Positions 16,494-26,506 are shown, counted from the first letter of the stretch. The stretch: DNA of 64,000 bases from Methylobacterium sp. 10 (GCF_000519085.1 NZ_KI912577.1:2485331-2549330), one strand, 5' to 3'. The notes: generated from the letters alone by a model not told the origin. Numbers and translations are program-made.

Positions 16494-17434
16494 GGCCAGC
16501 GCACGGTGGGCGGCAGCGAGGACAGGATCGAGGCAACGTTGCCGCCGGTCTTCAGGCCGAAGATGGTGCCCCGGTCGTAGAGCAGGTTGAACTCCACGTA
16601 ACGCCCGCGCCGCACCTGCTGCTCGAGTCGATCCGCCTCGGTCCAAGCGCTCGCGAGATTCGCGCGCACGATGGCCGGATAAGCGTCGAGGAAGGCGAGG
16701 CCGACATCTCTGGTGAAGGCGAGATCCGCCTTCGGATCGCCGGTCCAGTGGTAATCATAGAAGATTCCGCCAATGCCGCGGGGCTCGTTGCGGTGCTTGA
16801 GGAAGAAGTATTCCTCGCACCACGCCTTGTAACGGTCGTAATCCGCCGCCGGGGCGTGGGCGTCGCAGGCCGCCTTCAGCGCCGCATGGAAGCGAAGCGT
16901 GTCGGGATCGTCTTGGGTCCGGCGCCGGTCGAGGACGGGGGTCAGGTCGGCGCCGCCGCCGAACCACGTCTTCGTCGTGGAGACGAAGCGCGTGTTCATG
17001 TGGACCGTCGGAACGTTCGGGTTCCAGGGATGGACGATGAGGGAGATGCCCGTGGCGTAAAAGCGCGGGTCCTCCGCCGCCCCCGGCATCTGCGCGCGGA
17101 ACTCCGGCGCGAACTCGCCGAAGACTTGCGAGACGTGGACGCCGGCCTTCTCGAACACGCGGCCATGCAGCATCGCCATGGTGCCGCCGCCGCCGGGCGT
17201 GCCGCTATGGTCGGTGCGTTGCCAGGGGGTCTTCACGAAACGTCCGGCCTCGGCCGGGGCATCGGGATGGAACGGCCCTTCGGCCTCGACCTCGATCGCC
17301 TCCAGTTCCGCCACGATCCGGTCGCGCAGGCTCGCGAACCAAGTGGTGACCTCATCCTTCAGCAGGGTGAGTTCGGCGGCCGGAGGCGGTGGCGGGGTCG
17401 TATCGGACATCGTCATGGGGGAGGGATGTCCCAT
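16490..17434 (-). CDS. hemF: Oxygen-dependent coproporphyrinogen III oxidase
   Basis: HemF converts coproporphyrinogen III to protoporphyrinogen IX in heme synthesis, using O2. Conserved stretches are plain: [71 protein letters not shown] and [20 protein letters not shown]. The protein ends SLPPTVRWP, the short C-terminus normal for alphaproteobacterial HemF, so it is not truncated. The N-terminus is uncertain: ATG 17434, 17416 and 17410 are in frame and none has a well-spaced ribosome-binding site. The stop overlaps the helicase start by 4 nt. The YiaA-like gene ends 31 nt upstream. Confidence 0.95.
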   Translation of the reverse strand: MGHPSPMTMSDTTPPPPPAAELTLLKDEVTTWFASLRDRIVAELEAIEVEAEGPFHPDAPAEAGRFVKTPWQRTDHSGTPGGGGTMAMLHGRVFEKAGVHVSQVFGEFAPEFRAQMPGAAEDPRFYATGISLIVHPWNPNVPTVHMNTRFVSTTKTWFGGGADLTPVLDRRRTQDDPDTLRFHAALKAACDAHAPAADYDRYKAWCEEYFFLKHRNEPRGIGGIFYDYHWTGDPKADLAFTRDVGLAFLDAYPAIVRANLASAWTEADRLEQQVRRGRYVEFNLLYDRGTIFGLKTGGNVASILSSLPPTVRWP

Positions 17435-17464
17435 CCCTCCCGCCCATCGTCAATCGAGGCGCGG

Positions 17465-17743
17465 TCAATCTTTGCCCACCGACATGAGCAGGCGCTCGGT
17501 CTTGGCATCCTCGATCCGGTTGACCATGCGGCGGCCCTCATGGACGTCGCGGATGGTCTTGGTGGCGGTGATGCAGGACTGGACCAGCATGATCGTGCCC
17601 ATGGCGAGGTAGCCCTTGATCCAGATGTCCATGGGCATGAACAGAATGCCGAGGGCGACCATCGCCGCCGAGCCGATGAAGGACGCGTAAGTGAAGGTGA
17701 CCCATGCGCCGGAATGCTGTGTGGTCTCGTTGTTCATGGTCAT
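17465..17743 (-). CDS. YiaA/YiaB two-helix inner-membrane protein
   Basis: The 92-residue protein shows two membrane helices, about 13-33 (VTFTYASFIGSAAMVALGIL) and 42-62 (KGYLAMGTIMLVQSCITATK), and then the conserved polar segment TIRDVHEGRRMVNRIEDAKTE. This matches the YiaAB two-helix domain as I know it; the biochemical role is unknown. The start ATG at 17743 has AAGGACC about 8 nt upstream. It lies 59 nt downstream of the PspA-family gene in the same direction and is probably cotranscribed with it. That pairing suggests a membrane-stress role, which is inference. Confidence 0.8.
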   Translation of the reverse strand: MTMNNETTQHSGAWVTFTYASFIGSAAMVALGILFMPMDIWIKGYLAMGTIMLVQSCITATKTIRDVHEGRRMVNRIEDAKTERLLMSVGKD

Positions 17744-17802
17744 GGTCGTGGTCCTTATGCGGAGAGGATGAAGCGAAGCGCGGATGGAATGCGGCGAGGG
17801 GT

Positions 17803-18486
17803 TCAGGTCGTCATGCGCGCCTCGACCTTGCGCCTCAGGCGGTCGAGGACGGCGCCGACGCTCGGGCGGGTGCCGGAGCCGAAGCCTTCGCGTTCGAGCC
17901 GTTCGGCGATGGAGAGGCCGGGCTCGGTCTCGGCGAGAGCGGCTTCCGTGTCGGCGGCCTCGGTCTGGAGGGCGCGTAGTCGGCTCAGGGTCGCCTCCGC
18001 TTCCTTGAGCGTCGCACGCTCGCTTGGGTTGGCCTGAACGCCGAGACGTCGTGCCGCCTCCGCCGCGGCGGCGATGCGGCGGCCACGCTCCAGCTCGTTC
18101 TGCCGTCGGGTCGCGTCGGCGACGACGGCGCGGATGCGGGCGACCTCCCTGGCGAACCGGAGGCGGGCCTCACCGATCGCATCACGTTCGGCTTCGAGCT
18201 CGGCAATGGCCTCCGCCGCCTCGCCGGCCAAGTCCTCGCGTCCCGCCGCCAAGGCCGCCAGAGCGCGCTCTTCGAGATCCGCCGCGCGGGCTTCCACCTC
18301 GGCGAAACGCCGTTCTTCCGCCTTGTCACCGGCGACAGCGGCGGCGAGGGCCTGCCGGCTGCGCTCCAGCGAGACCCGCGTCTCGCGGATCTGCTGATCG
18401 AGGATGAGCAGGGCGTGGCGATCGATCACCTCTTCCTCGGTGCGGGCGGCCGCGCCGCGGGCGAGAAGCCGAAACAGTTTGAGCAT
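17803..18486 (-). CDS. PspA/IM30-family membrane-stress protein
   Basis: The 227-residue product is almost entirely helical and charged, with the PspA/IM30 pattern: short N-terminus (MLKLFRLLARGAAARTEEEV), then LILDQQIRETRVSLERSRQ and a long coiled coil rich in Ala, Glu and Arg up to about residue 190. PspA proteins assemble on the inner face of the inner membrane and preserve its integrity. No pspF, pspB or pspC is nearby. The start ATG at 18486 has GGAGG 6 nt upstream. Its promoter region contains three copies of a 13-bp palindrome, so it is probably the controlled gene of a small stress operon with the YiaA-like gene. Confidence 0.8.
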   Translation of the reverse strand: MLKLFRLLARGAAARTEEEVIDRHALLILDQQIRETRVSLERSRQALAAAVAGDKAEERRFAEVEARAADLEERALAALAAGREDLAGEAAEAIAELEAERDAIGEARLRFAREVARIRAVVADATRRQNELERGRRIAAAAEAARRLGVQANPSERATLKEAEATLSRLRALQTEAADTEAALAETEPGLSIAERLEREGFGSGTRPSVGAVLDRLRRKVEARMTT

Positions 18487-18503
18487 GGTGTGCCTCCGGC
18501 GTT

Positions 18504-18574
18504 TGAACGCTGTTCACACTCATGGTCTCGTCGATATTTGCACGCCGTTCAAGTGCTGAACTGCACACTGTTCA
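18504..18574 (-). promoter_or_regulatory. Three-copy 13-bp palindromic operator array upstream of the PspA-family gene
   Basis: Three 13-mers of the form TGNAC-N3-GTTCA lie at 18504-18516 (TGAACGCTGTTCA, a perfect palindrome in its arms), 18539-18551 (TGCACGCCGTTCA) and 18562-18574 (TGCACACTGTTCA). An extra half-site TGAAC is at 18557-18561. The first copy is 18 nt before the start codon. Size and symmetry suit a dimeric TetR- or Xre-type repressor. No regulator gene is adjacent, so the controlling protein must be elsewhere. The last copy overlaps the 3' end of trmL. Confidence 0.65.
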
Positions 18575-19042
18575 AAGCTTGGTTGAAGGGTGTTGTTCGA
18601 CCTGCCGGAGCCCCTCACCCAGAATCATCGCCGCCGCCACGGCGATGTTGAGCGAACGCATGCCCTCCCGGATGGGAATGACGATCCTGGCATCCGCCGC
18701 CTCATGGACGGAGGCGGGGACACCCGCCGATTCCCGGCCCAGCAGGATGCAGTCGCCGGGGAGGAAGGCGAAGGCGGTGTAGGGGAGGGCGCCTGCCGTG
18801 GTGGCGAGGACGAGCCTCGTCCCGGTCTCGGCCCGCCAATGCGAGAAGGCGGCCCAGGAGCGATGCCTCGTGATCGCCACATGGTCGAGATAATCGAGCC
18901 CCGATCGGCGCAGGTGACGATCCGAGACGTCGAACCCCGCCGGCTCGATGATGTCGACCGCGACATCGAGGCAAGCCGCCATTCGCAGGATCGTCCCGGT
19001 ATTCTGGGGAATGTCGGGCTGGTAGAGGGCGAGACGGAGCAT
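18572..19042 (-). CDS. trmL: tRNA (cytidine/uridine-34-2'-O)-methyltransferase TrmL
   Basis: TrmL methylates the wobble ribose of tRNA-Leu. This SPOUT-fold enzyme shows LALYQPDIPQNTGTILRMAA at the N-terminus, IIEPAGFDVSDRHLRRSGLDYLDH in the middle and the knot motifs LLGRESAGVP and IPIREGMRSLNIAVAAAM. With the ATG at 19042 the product is 156 residues, the family length; an ATG at 19060 would add six residues, and neither has a clear ribosome-binding site. It is transcribed divergently from the ABC exporter across about 100 nt. Its 3' end runs into the operator array of the PspA-family gene. Confidence 0.93.
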   Translation of the reverse strand: MLRLALYQPDIPQNTGTILRMAACLDVAVDIIEPAGFDVSDRHLRRSGLDYLDHVAITRHRSWAAFSHWRAETGTRLVLATTAGALPYTAFAFLPGDCILLGRESAGVPASVHEAADARIVIPIREGMRSLNIAVAAAMILGEGLRQVEQHPSTKL

Positions 19043-19140
19043 CGGACCGGGCAGCTGCATTGCGTCTGCGGCATCGCCTCACGGTTGGCGGTCCGTCAAG
19101 GCAAACTACCTGAGACAGACCTCCAACACCGGACCAGACC

Positions 19141-21009
19141 ATGTTTCTCGATTGGCTCGAGCGCCGCATCGATCCGTTCGCGTCCTTCGAAGACGGGCGG
19201 ATGCCGCCGAAGTCGGTGACCGGCTTTGCCGCCTTCTACCTGAAGCCGATGCGGGTCGCCCTCGTGCTGCTCTTCCTCGTGGCCATTGCGGCCGGAACGG
19301 TGGAAGCATCGCTCTACCTGCTCATGGGCTGGTTCATCGATCTGTTAAACACCGCCGACCGCGCGACGGTGCTGCAGGAGCACGGTTTCAAGATCGGTCT
19401 CGCGGCGATCCTGCTTCTGGTGGTGCGCCCCTTTACGGTCTGGCTGCACGAGGTGATGTCGAATCAGCTTCTCGTGCCGCAGGCGACCAATCAGGTCCGT
19501 TGGCGCACGCATCTCTACACCCTCGGTCACTCGCTCTCGTATTTCCAGGCGGATTTCGCCGGCAGGCTCGCGAACCGCGTCGTGCAGGTCGGCCCGGCCG
19601 TGCGCGAACTGGCCGTCGTCTTCATCGACACGCTGCTCTACGTGGCGATCTACGCCGTCACGGCGGTGGGCCTGTTCGGCTCCATCTCCCTTTGGATGGC
19701 CTTGCCCGTGGTGGTCTGGGTCGCCGCCTATTCGGCGCTGACCTGGTGGTTCGTCCCCCGCGCCCGCGCCCGCTCACTTGTCACGGCCGATACGCGCTCC
19801 CTCCTCATCGGACGGATCGTCGACAGCTACACCAACATCCTCACCGTGAAGCTCTTCGCCCGCGACCGGGAGGAGCGTGCCGCCGTCCGCGACGCCATCG
19901 ACGTGCATACGGTCGCCCATCTCCATCAGTTCCGGCTCGTCACCACCACCACGACGCTGCTCGGCCTCCTCAACAGCGCGCTCATCGTCGCCACCGCCAC
20001 GGCCTGCTTCGTCCTGTGGCGGCGGGGCGGCATGACCACCGGCGAGGCGGCGGCGGGTCTCGCCCTCGTCCTGCGCCTGATGGCGATGTCCGGCTGGGTC
20101 ATGCAGACGGTGCGCGGCATCTTCGAGAATGTCGGCGTGATTCAGGAGAGCATGCAGACGATCTCGCGACCGCACGGGATCGTGGATCGCACCGACGCCC
20201 GGACCCTCACCGTTAGCGGCGGCGACATCCGTTTCGACCGGGTCGGCTTCCGCTACGGCGACGGCACGCCCGCCGTGATCGACGATTTCAACCTGCATAT
20301 CCGCCCGGGCGAGAAGGTCGGCCTCGTCGGTGTCAGCGGCGCCGGCAAGACCACGTTGACGGCGCTCCTGCTACGCCTCCACGACATCCAGAGCGGGCGG
20401 ATCCTCATCGACGGCCAGGACATCGCCGGGGTCACGCAGGAATCCCTGCGCGGGGCCATCGCCATGGTGACCCAGGACACCTCCCTCCTGCATCGCTCGA
20501 TTCGGGACAACATCGCCTACGGCCGGCCGGACGCATCGCTGGAGGAGATCCGGCGGGCGGCGCAACTGGCCGAAGCCGATGCGTTCATCGCCGGCCTCGT
20601 CGACCACAAGGGCCGCACCGGCTACGACGCCCAGGTGGGCGAGCGTGGCGTGAAGCTCTCCGGCGGCCAGCGCCAGCGCGTCGCCATCGCCCGCGTCATC
20701 CTGAAGAACGCACCGATCCTGATCCTCGACGAGGCGACGTCGGCCCTGGACAGCCAGGTCGAGGCTGCAATCCAGGACAGTCTCGACACGCTCATGCAGG
20801 GCAAGACCGTGCTCGCCATCGCCCATCGGCTCTCCACCATCGCCGCCCTCGACAGGCTGATCGTGATCGATGCCGGCCGCATCGTGGAGGAGGGGACCCA
20901 TGCGGACCTGATCCGCAGCGGCGGCCTCTATGCGCGCCTCTGGGAGCGTCAGTCGGGCGGCTTCCTCGGCGACGTCTCGCCGACCGTCTACGAGGACGCG
21001 GCGGAATGA
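19141..21009 (+). CDS. ABC transporter, fused permease-ATPase (exporter type)
   Basis: A single 622-residue half-transporter with six membrane helices in residues 30-320 and a C-terminal ATPase. Walker A is GVSGAGKTTLTALLL, the signature LSGGQRQRVAIARVI, Walker B ILILDEATSALDS and the switch His in AIAHRLSTI. It must work as a homodimer in the inner membrane, like MsbA or other type IV exporters. Its stop overlaps the ATG of the MATE gene (ATGA at 21006), so the two exporters are translationally coupled. Substrate is not deducible; lipid, peptide or drug export are all possible. Confidence 0.93.
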   Translation: MFLDWLERRIDPFASFEDGRMPPKSVTGFAAFYLKPMRVALVLLFLVAIAAGTVEASLYLLMGWFIDLLNTADRATVLQEHGFKIGLAAILLLVVRPFTVWLHEVMSNQLLVPQATNQVRWRTHLYTLGHSLSYFQADFAGRLANRVVQVGPAVRELAVVFIDTLLYVAIYAVTAVGLFGSISLWMALPVVVWVAAYSALTWWFVPRARARSLVTADTRSLLIGRIVDSYTNILTVKLFARDREERAAVRDAIDVHTVAHLHQFRLVTTTTTLLGLLNSALIVATATACFVLWRRGGMTTGEAAAGLALVLRLMAMSGWVMQTVRGIFENVGVIQESMQTISRPHGIVDRTDARTLTVSGGDIRFDRVGFRYGDGTPAVIDDFNLHIRPGEKVGLVGVSGAGKTTLTALLLRLHDIQSGRILIDGQDIAGVTQESLRGAIAMVTQDTSLLHRSIRDNIAYGRPDASLEEIRRAAQLAEADAFIAGLVDHKGRTGYDAQVGERGVKLSGGQRQRVAIARVILKNAPILILDEATSALDSQVEAAIQDSLDTLMQGKTVLAIAHRLSTIAALDRLIVIDAGRIVEEGTHADLIRSGGLYARLWERQSGGFLGDVSPTVYEDAAE

Positions 21010-22418
21010 TCGCCCTCGACGTTTCGGCTGGGGCAGCTGAGCGGCGGCGGCCCTCGCGCGGTCCGTGGCTCACCGAGTTGCGGGCCACGCTGGTGCTCGC
21101 CGCCCCGCTGATCCTCACCAACCTCGCGCAGCACGGCCTCGTCACGGCCGACGTGGTGCTCCTCGGCCGCCTCGGCGCGGAGCCGCTTGCGGCGGGCGCC
21201 CTGGCGACGAGCCTCTACTTCATCCTGTTCATCTGCGGAATCGGCCTTGCCTCGGCGGTCTCCCCCCTGATCGCGGGCGCGGTCGGCCGTGGTGATTCCG
21301 CCGATCACGATGTGCGCCGCATCGTGGGGGCCGGGTTGTGGGCCGTCACCATCGCGATCCTCCCGGTGATGCTCGCGCTCTGGCACACCGAGCCCCTGCT
21401 TCTGGCCATGGGGCAGCAACCGAAGCTCGCCGAGGATGCCGGCCTCTACATGCGCGCCCTGCAATGGTCGATGTGGCCGGCCCTCGCCTTCATGGCCCTG
21501 CGCGCCAGCCTCTCCGCCCTGGAGCGGCCCGGCTGGCCCCTCGCCATCAGCCTCGCGGCGCTGCCGGTGAATGTGGGCTTGGCGATCTGGCTCGCCTTCG
21601 AAGGGCCGGGGCTGCTCGGCCTCGGCATGGTCGGTGTCGGCCTCGCCACGACGCTCGCCGCGTTTCTGTCCCTGGCCGCCCTCGTCGGCGTGATGTTGCT
21701 GGCGCCGTCCCTTCGCCGGCGACGGCTCTTCCTCGGTGTCTGGCGCCCCAATGCCGCGCGCCTCGCGACCATGTTCCGCCTCGGCCTGCCCATGGCGGCG
21801 ACGGGTCTGGCCGAGGCGAGCCTGTTCGAGGCCGCCGTCCTCGGCATGGGCCTGTTCGGCACGGCGCCGCTTGCAGCCCATGCGGTGACGATCCAGATCG
21901 CCGCCATCTGCTTCATGGTTCCCAACGGGATTGGCCAGGCGGCCACGGTTAGGGTCGGGCGTGCCTTCGGGGCAGGAGACCGCATGGCCATGCGCCGAGC
22001 CGGCACCATCGCGATCCTCCTTGGCTTCGGCTTCATGAGCGCATGCGCGCTCGCGCAGGTGACCCTGCCGCGACCTCTGATCGGGCTGTTCCTCGATCTC
22101 GAAGCCCCCGGCAACGCCGAGGTGATTCCCTATGCGGTGACCTTCATCGGTTTTGCCGCACTCTTTGCCATGGCGGACGGCATCCAGTCGGTGGCGCTCG
22201 GCGCCCTGCGTGGGATGCAGGACACGCGCATTCCCATGGCCATCGCCCTGTTCGGCTACTGGATCGTCGGCATTCCGGCCGGCATCCTCGCCGCCTGGGG
22301 GCTAGGATACGGCGGCTCGGGGATCTGGATGGGGTTCTGCGCCGGTCTGGCGGTGGTCGCCGTGATGCTGGTGCGGCGCTGGCTGTCCCTCAGTGGCAGC
22401 GTCATTTCGCGCTCGTGA
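21006..22418 (+). CDS. MATE family efflux transporter
   Basis: The 470-residue protein shows the two-fold MATE pattern: about twelve hydrophobic helices, with LAAPLILTNLAQHGLVTADV in helix 1 and LGLPMAATGLAEASLFEAAV in helix 7. The repeat features GLGTAP/GALA stretches and FMVPNGIGQAATVRVGRAFG are typical. MATE pumps export cationic drugs or metabolites with Na+ or H+ antiport. The ATG overlaps the upstream ABC gene stop. Sharing an mRNA with an ABC exporter suggests a joint detoxification unit, though this is inference. The 240 nt after the stop lead to petA. Confidence 0.93.
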   Translation: MIALDVSAGAAERRRPSRGPWLTELRATLVLAAPLILTNLAQHGLVTADVVLLGRLGAEPLAAGALATSLYFILFICGIGLASAVSPLIAGAVGRGDSADHDVRRIVGAGLWAVTIAILPVMLALWHTEPLLLAMGQQPKLAEDAGLYMRALQWSMWPALAFMALRASLSALERPGWPLAISLAALPVNVGLAIWLAFEGPGLLGLGMVGVGLATTLAAFLSLAALVGVMLLAPSLRRRRLFLGVWRPNAARLATMFRLGLPMAATGLAEASLFEAAVLGMGLFGTAPLAAHAVTIQIAAICFMVPNGIGQAATVRVGRAFGAGDRMAMRRAGTIAILLGFGFMSACALAQVTLPRPLIGLFLDLEAPGNAEVIPYAVTFIGFAALFAMADGIQSVALGALRGMQDTRIPMAIALFGYWIVGIPAGILAAWGLGYGGSGIWMGFCAGLAVVAVMLVRRWLSLSGSVISRS

Positions 22419-22659
22419 CGAATACTGTTTCCCGTCACGGGCCTACTCTGGACAGGTTCGCATCTGGCGTGCCACAGAAACCTGCCTCAGAAGGCTCGTC
22501 TCGGGTGACGCCCGGTCGCATTGCACCGCCCGGTACAATCGTGTCTGCGTCTGCGCTACGTGCTTCTTTCGAGCGCCTCTAATTGTCGGCGAACGGAAGC
22601 GGCGCGTCCTCGATTTGCGGGCGGCCCGAGCCGGCGCCATCCTGACCGGAGTGTCCATC

Positions 22660-23220
22660 TTGGCGAACACCCCTCCTGAGCCAGGCCCCGAAGGCTCTCG
22701 ACGCGACTTCCTGTTCCTGGCGACCGGTGCGGGCCTCGCCGTGGGCGCCGGTGCCCTGGCCTGGCCCTTCGTGGCGTCCATGGCGCCCGACGCGGAAGTA
22801 ATCGCGGCCGGTGCCCCCCTCGAAGTGGATCTCACGCCGATCCAGGAGGGCCAGATCGTCAACGTGTTCTGGCGCGGCAAGCTGATCTTCGTACGGAACC
22901 GTTCCGAGAAGGAGATCAAGGAATCCGAGGCCGTGAAGCTCAGCGAGCTCATGGACCCCCAGCCCGATTCCGCCCGCGTCAAGGAAGGCCACGCCAAATG
23001 GCTCGTGGTCTACGGCAACTGCACCCATCTCGGCTGCGTCCCGATCGGGCATCAGGGCCAGTACGAAGGCTGGTCCTGCCCCTGCCACGGCTCGCTCTAC
23101 GACACGTCCGGCCGCGTGCGCCGTGGACCGGCTCCGACCAACCTGCCGGTTCCCCCCTACGCGTTCCTGAACGACACCAAGATCCGGATCGGCGAAGACG
23201 GCGGCAAGGCCGTCGCCTGA
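22660..23220 (+). CDS. petA: Rieske iron-sulfur subunit of the cytochrome bc1 complex
   Basis: PetA passes electrons from ubiquinol to cytochrome c1. The 186-residue protein has a twin-arginine signal anchor (SRRDFLFLATGAGLAVGAGA), an IQEGQIVNVFWRGKLIFVRN beta core and both cluster boxes, CTHLGCVP and CPCHGS. The start is TTG at 22660, with GGAG 8 nt before it; a GTG at 22651 is the alternative. The open frame extends further upstream without conservation. It heads petABC; about 240 nt separate it from the MATE stop, enough for its own promoter. Confidence 0.95.
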   Translation: MANTPPEPGPEGSRRDFLFLATGAGLAVGAGALAWPFVASMAPDAEVIAAGAPLEVDLTPIQEGQIVNVFWRGKLIFVRNRSEKEIKESEAVKLSELMDPQPDSARVKEGHAKWLVVYGNCTHLGCVPIGHQGQYEGWSCPCHGSLYDTSGRVRRGPAPTNLPVPPYAFLNDTKIRIGEDGGKAVA

Positions 23221-23225
23221 TCTCG

Positions 23226-23260
23226 GGACCATCGCCCATGGGCGATGAGGGAGGGGGTCC
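23226..23260 (+). other. Stem-loop between petA and petB
   Basis: An 18-nt perfect palindrome (CATCGCCCATGGGCGATG, 23230-23247) sits 9 nt after the petA stop, and GGACC/GGTCC can extend the stem outward. There is no U-run. It may protect the petA part of the mRNA or set unequal expression of the subunits; this is inference. Confidence 0.45.
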
Positions 23261-23317
23261 GGTGCGCGAGGGCACGCGACGGATCCGAGCGAAACAGACT
23301 TCGAAGCGGGTAACCAC

Positions 23318-24601
23318 ATGAGCGGTCACGCCACCTACGTCCCCAAGAGTCGGATCGCCAAGTGGTTCGAATCGCGGCTGCCCATCGTCGGGCTGGTCCA
23401 TTCGTCGTTCATCGCCTTCCCGGTCCCACGGAACCTCAACTATTTCTGGACCTTCGGCGCCATCCTGATGGCCATGCTGATGTCGCAGATCGTCACCGGC
23501 ATCTGGCTGGCGATGCATTACGACCCCTCCGCCGGCAACGCCTTCAACTCCGTCGAGCACATCATGCGCGACGTGAATTACGGCTGGCTGCTGCGCTACA
23601 TGCACGCCAACGGCGCCTCGATGTTCTTCGTGGCCGTCTACGTGCACATCTTCCGCGCGCTCTATTACGGGTCGTACAAGGCCCCGCGCGAGGTGCTCTA
23701 CATCCTGGGCGTCATCATCTACCTCCTGATGATGGCCACCGCCTTCCTCGGCTACACCCTGCCGTGGGGCCAGATGAGCTTCTGGGGCGCCACCGTCATC
23801 ACCAACATCCTGGCCGCGATCCCGATCGTCGGCGACACGATCCAGAGCTTGCTCTGGGGCGGTTACTCCGTCGGCAACCCGACGATCAACCGCTTCTTCT
23901 CGCTGCACTATCTGTTGCCCTTCATGATCCTCGGCGTCGTGGTCCTCCACGTCTGGGCGCTGCACGTCACCGGTCAGAACAACCCTACCGGCATCCCGAT
24001 CAAGAGCGGCAAGGACGCGGTGCCGTTCACGCCCTACGCGACGATCAAGGACGTGTTCGCCGTCGTCGTGTTCTTCGTCTTCTTCGCCTACTGGATATTC
24101 TACCAGCCGAACTACCTGGGCCACGCGGACAATTACGTCCCCGCCAATGCCTCGGTGACCCCCGCCCACATCGTGCCGGAATGGTACTTCCTGCCGTTCT
24201 ACGCGATCCTGCGCGCGGTGCCGGACAAGCTCGGCGGCGTCATCCTGATGTTCAGCGCCGTGATCATCCTGGCTTTCGCGCCGTGGCTCGATACGTCGCG
24301 GGTCCGCTCGGCGAACTACCGCCCGATCTACCGCCAGTTCTTCTGGCTGTTCGTGGCCGTGTGCGTGATCCTCGGATGGCTCGGCGCCAAGCCGCCGGAA
24401 GGGGGTTACGTCCTCGCCTCGCGGATCTGCACTGCCTACTACTTCGCGCATTTCCTCATCGTGATGCCGCTTGTCGGCTTGTTCGAAACGCCGAAGGCCA
24501 TGCCGGGATCGATCCTGGAGAGCGTGACCGGACCGCATCCGCAATATGGCGGGTCGGGCATGCCAGCCGGTGCGGCCGCCGCGCCATCGTCGAAGGGTTG
24601 A
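23318..24601 (+). CDS. petB: Cytochrome b of the bc1 complex
   Basis: The 427-residue protein has the eight helices of cytochrome b. Heme-ligand His pairs are visible in [20 protein letters not shown] and [20 protein letters not shown], and the quinol-oxidation PEWY motif in [18 protein letters not shown]. The C-terminal tail after the last helix is Pro/Gly/Ala-rich and short. It oxidises ubiquinol on the periplasmic side and reduces quinone on the cytoplasmic side of the inner membrane. It lies 97 nt behind petA and 10 nt ahead of petC in a compact operon. Confidence 0.97.
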   Translation: MSGHATYVPKSRIAKWFESRLPIVGLVHSSFIAFPVPRNLNYFWTFGAILMAMLMSQIVTGIWLAMHYDPSAGNAFNSVEHIMRDVNYGWLLRYMHANGASMFFVAVYVHIFRALYYGSYKAPREVLYILGVIIYLLMMATAFLGYTLPWGQMSFWGATVITNILAAIPIVGDTIQSLLWGGYSVGNPTINRFFSLHYLLPFMILGVVVLHVWALHVTGQNNPTGIPIKSGKDAVPFTPYATIKDVFAVVVFFVFFAYWIFYQPNYLGHADNYVPANASVTPAHIVPEWYFLPFYAILRAVPDKLGGVILMFSAVIILAFAPWLDTSRVRSANYRPIYRQFFWLFVAVCVILGWLGAKPPEGGYVLASRICTAYYFAHFLIVMPLVGLFETPKAMPGSILESVTGPHPQYGGSGMPAGAAAAPSSKG

Positions 24602-24611
24602 GGTGCGGATC

Positions 24612-25520
24612 GTGAACAGCATGAACACCTCGCGCATCCTCGCCGCCACGCTCGTCGCGATCCTGTTCGGTTCGGCTTCGGCCGGCGCCGAGGACAGTCA
24701 CGCCACTCCGAACCCGCCCCGCGAGAAATGGAGCTTCGCCGGCGTCTTCGGCAAGTTCGACGAGGCTCAACTCCAGCGCGGCTTCCAGGTCTATCGGGAG
24801 GTCTGCTCCAACTGCCACAGCATGAGCCTCGTGAAGTTCCGCAACCTCGCCGAGAAGGGCGGGCCGGGCTTCACGGCGGGTCAGGTCAAGGCTCTTTCGG
24901 CCGAGTACAAGATCAAGGACGGCCCCAACGATGCCGGCGACATGTTCGAGCGGCCCGGCCGCCCGGCGGACGCCTTCCCCTCGCCCTTCCCGAACGAGAA
25001 AGCCGCCGCCGCCGCCAATGGCGGCAAAGCCCCGCCCGACTTCTCGGTCCTGGCGAAAGCCCGCACTTACGAGCGCGGCTTCCCGTATTTCATCTTCGAT
25101 GCGATGCCCTTCATCGGCTATTCGGAACAGGGCGTGGACTACATCCATGCGCTCCTGAACGGCTACGAGGAACCTCCGAAGGGATTGGATGTCCCGGCGG
25201 GCACGAACTACAACAAATACTATCCCGGCCACCTCATCGCGATGGCCAAGCCGCTCAGCGACGGCCAGGTGACCTACGCCAAGGGCGCCGACGGCAACCC
25301 CGTCGTTCCCGAGACGGCGGAGCAATACTCGCACGACGTGGCGGCGTTCATGTCCTGGGCGGCCGAGCCGCACATGGAGGCCCGCAAGGCCCTGGGCTTC
25401 CGCGTGATCCTGTTCCTGCTCATCCTGTCGGGGCTCCTCTACTACGTGAAGAAGAAGGTCTGGGCGGATGTGGGCGGCGAGGCTCACGGCCTGCAGCCGG
25501 AGCTTCACAAGACGAGCTGA
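24612..25520 (+). CDS. petC: Cytochrome c1 of the bc1 complex
   Basis: PetC takes electrons from the Rieske protein and hands them to soluble cytochrome c. The GTG start at 24612 has GAGG 8 nt upstream. A signal peptide (RILAATLVAILFGSASAGAE) leads to the heme-c site VCSNCHSM, the ligand-Met region LIAMAKPLSDGQV and a C-terminal anchor helix (VILFLLILSGLLYYVKKKVW). At 302 residues it carries a modest insertion (NEKAAAAANGGKAPPDF), as is common in alphaproteobacteria. A terminator follows 25 nt after the stop, closing petABC. A matching CBP3-type assembly chaperone is at 30030. Confidence 0.96.
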   Translation: MNSMNTSRILAATLVAILFGSASAGAEDSHATPNPPREKWSFAGVFGKFDEAQLQRGFQVYREVCSNCHSMSLVKFRNLAEKGGPGFTAGQVKALSAEYKIKDGPNDAGDMFERPGRPADAFPSPFPNEKAAAAANGGKAPPDFSVLAKARTYERGFPYFIFDAMPFIGYSEQGVDYIHALLNGYEEPPKGLDVPAGTNYNKYYPGHLIAMAKPLSDGQVTYAKGADGNPVVPETAEQYSHDVAAFMSWAAEPHMEARKALGFRVILFLLILSGLLYYVKKKVWADVGGEAHGLQPELHKTS

Positions 25521-25544
25521 GCCCCTTAAAGGCGGATCACGACG

Positions 25545-25577
25545 AACGGGCTCGCTGTCGCGGGCCCGTTTTCGTTT
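25545..25577 (+). terminator. Terminator of petABC
   Basis: AACGGGC (25545-25551) pairs with GCCCGTT (25564-25570) and is followed by a T-rich tail (TTTCGTTT). It is 25 nt after the petC stop. Confidence 0.75.
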
Positions 25578-25630
25578 CCATCATGACGGCGCGCCCGACG
25601 CGCCATCGAGACGACGACAGGAGATTCGGC

Positions 25631-26506
<876 letters not shown>

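Noticed and set aside
16490..16530. Apparent C-terminal truncation of HemF compared with E. coli
   Set aside because: Ending in LPPTVRWP is the normal alphaproteobacterial form, so there is no evidence of damage.
14908..16536. 542-codon minus-strand frame that would fuse another protein to the GFA domain
   Set aside because: The upstream part is the wrong frame of the RecD-like helicase. The real GFA start at 15303 has its own ribosome-binding site.
18504..18574. LexA boxes upstream of the PspA-family gene
   Set aside because: Alphaproteobacterial LexA binds direct repeats GTTC-N7-GTTC. Here the GTTC/GAAC elements are inverted (GAAC-N3-GTTC, GTTC-N7-GAAC), so the pattern does not fit.
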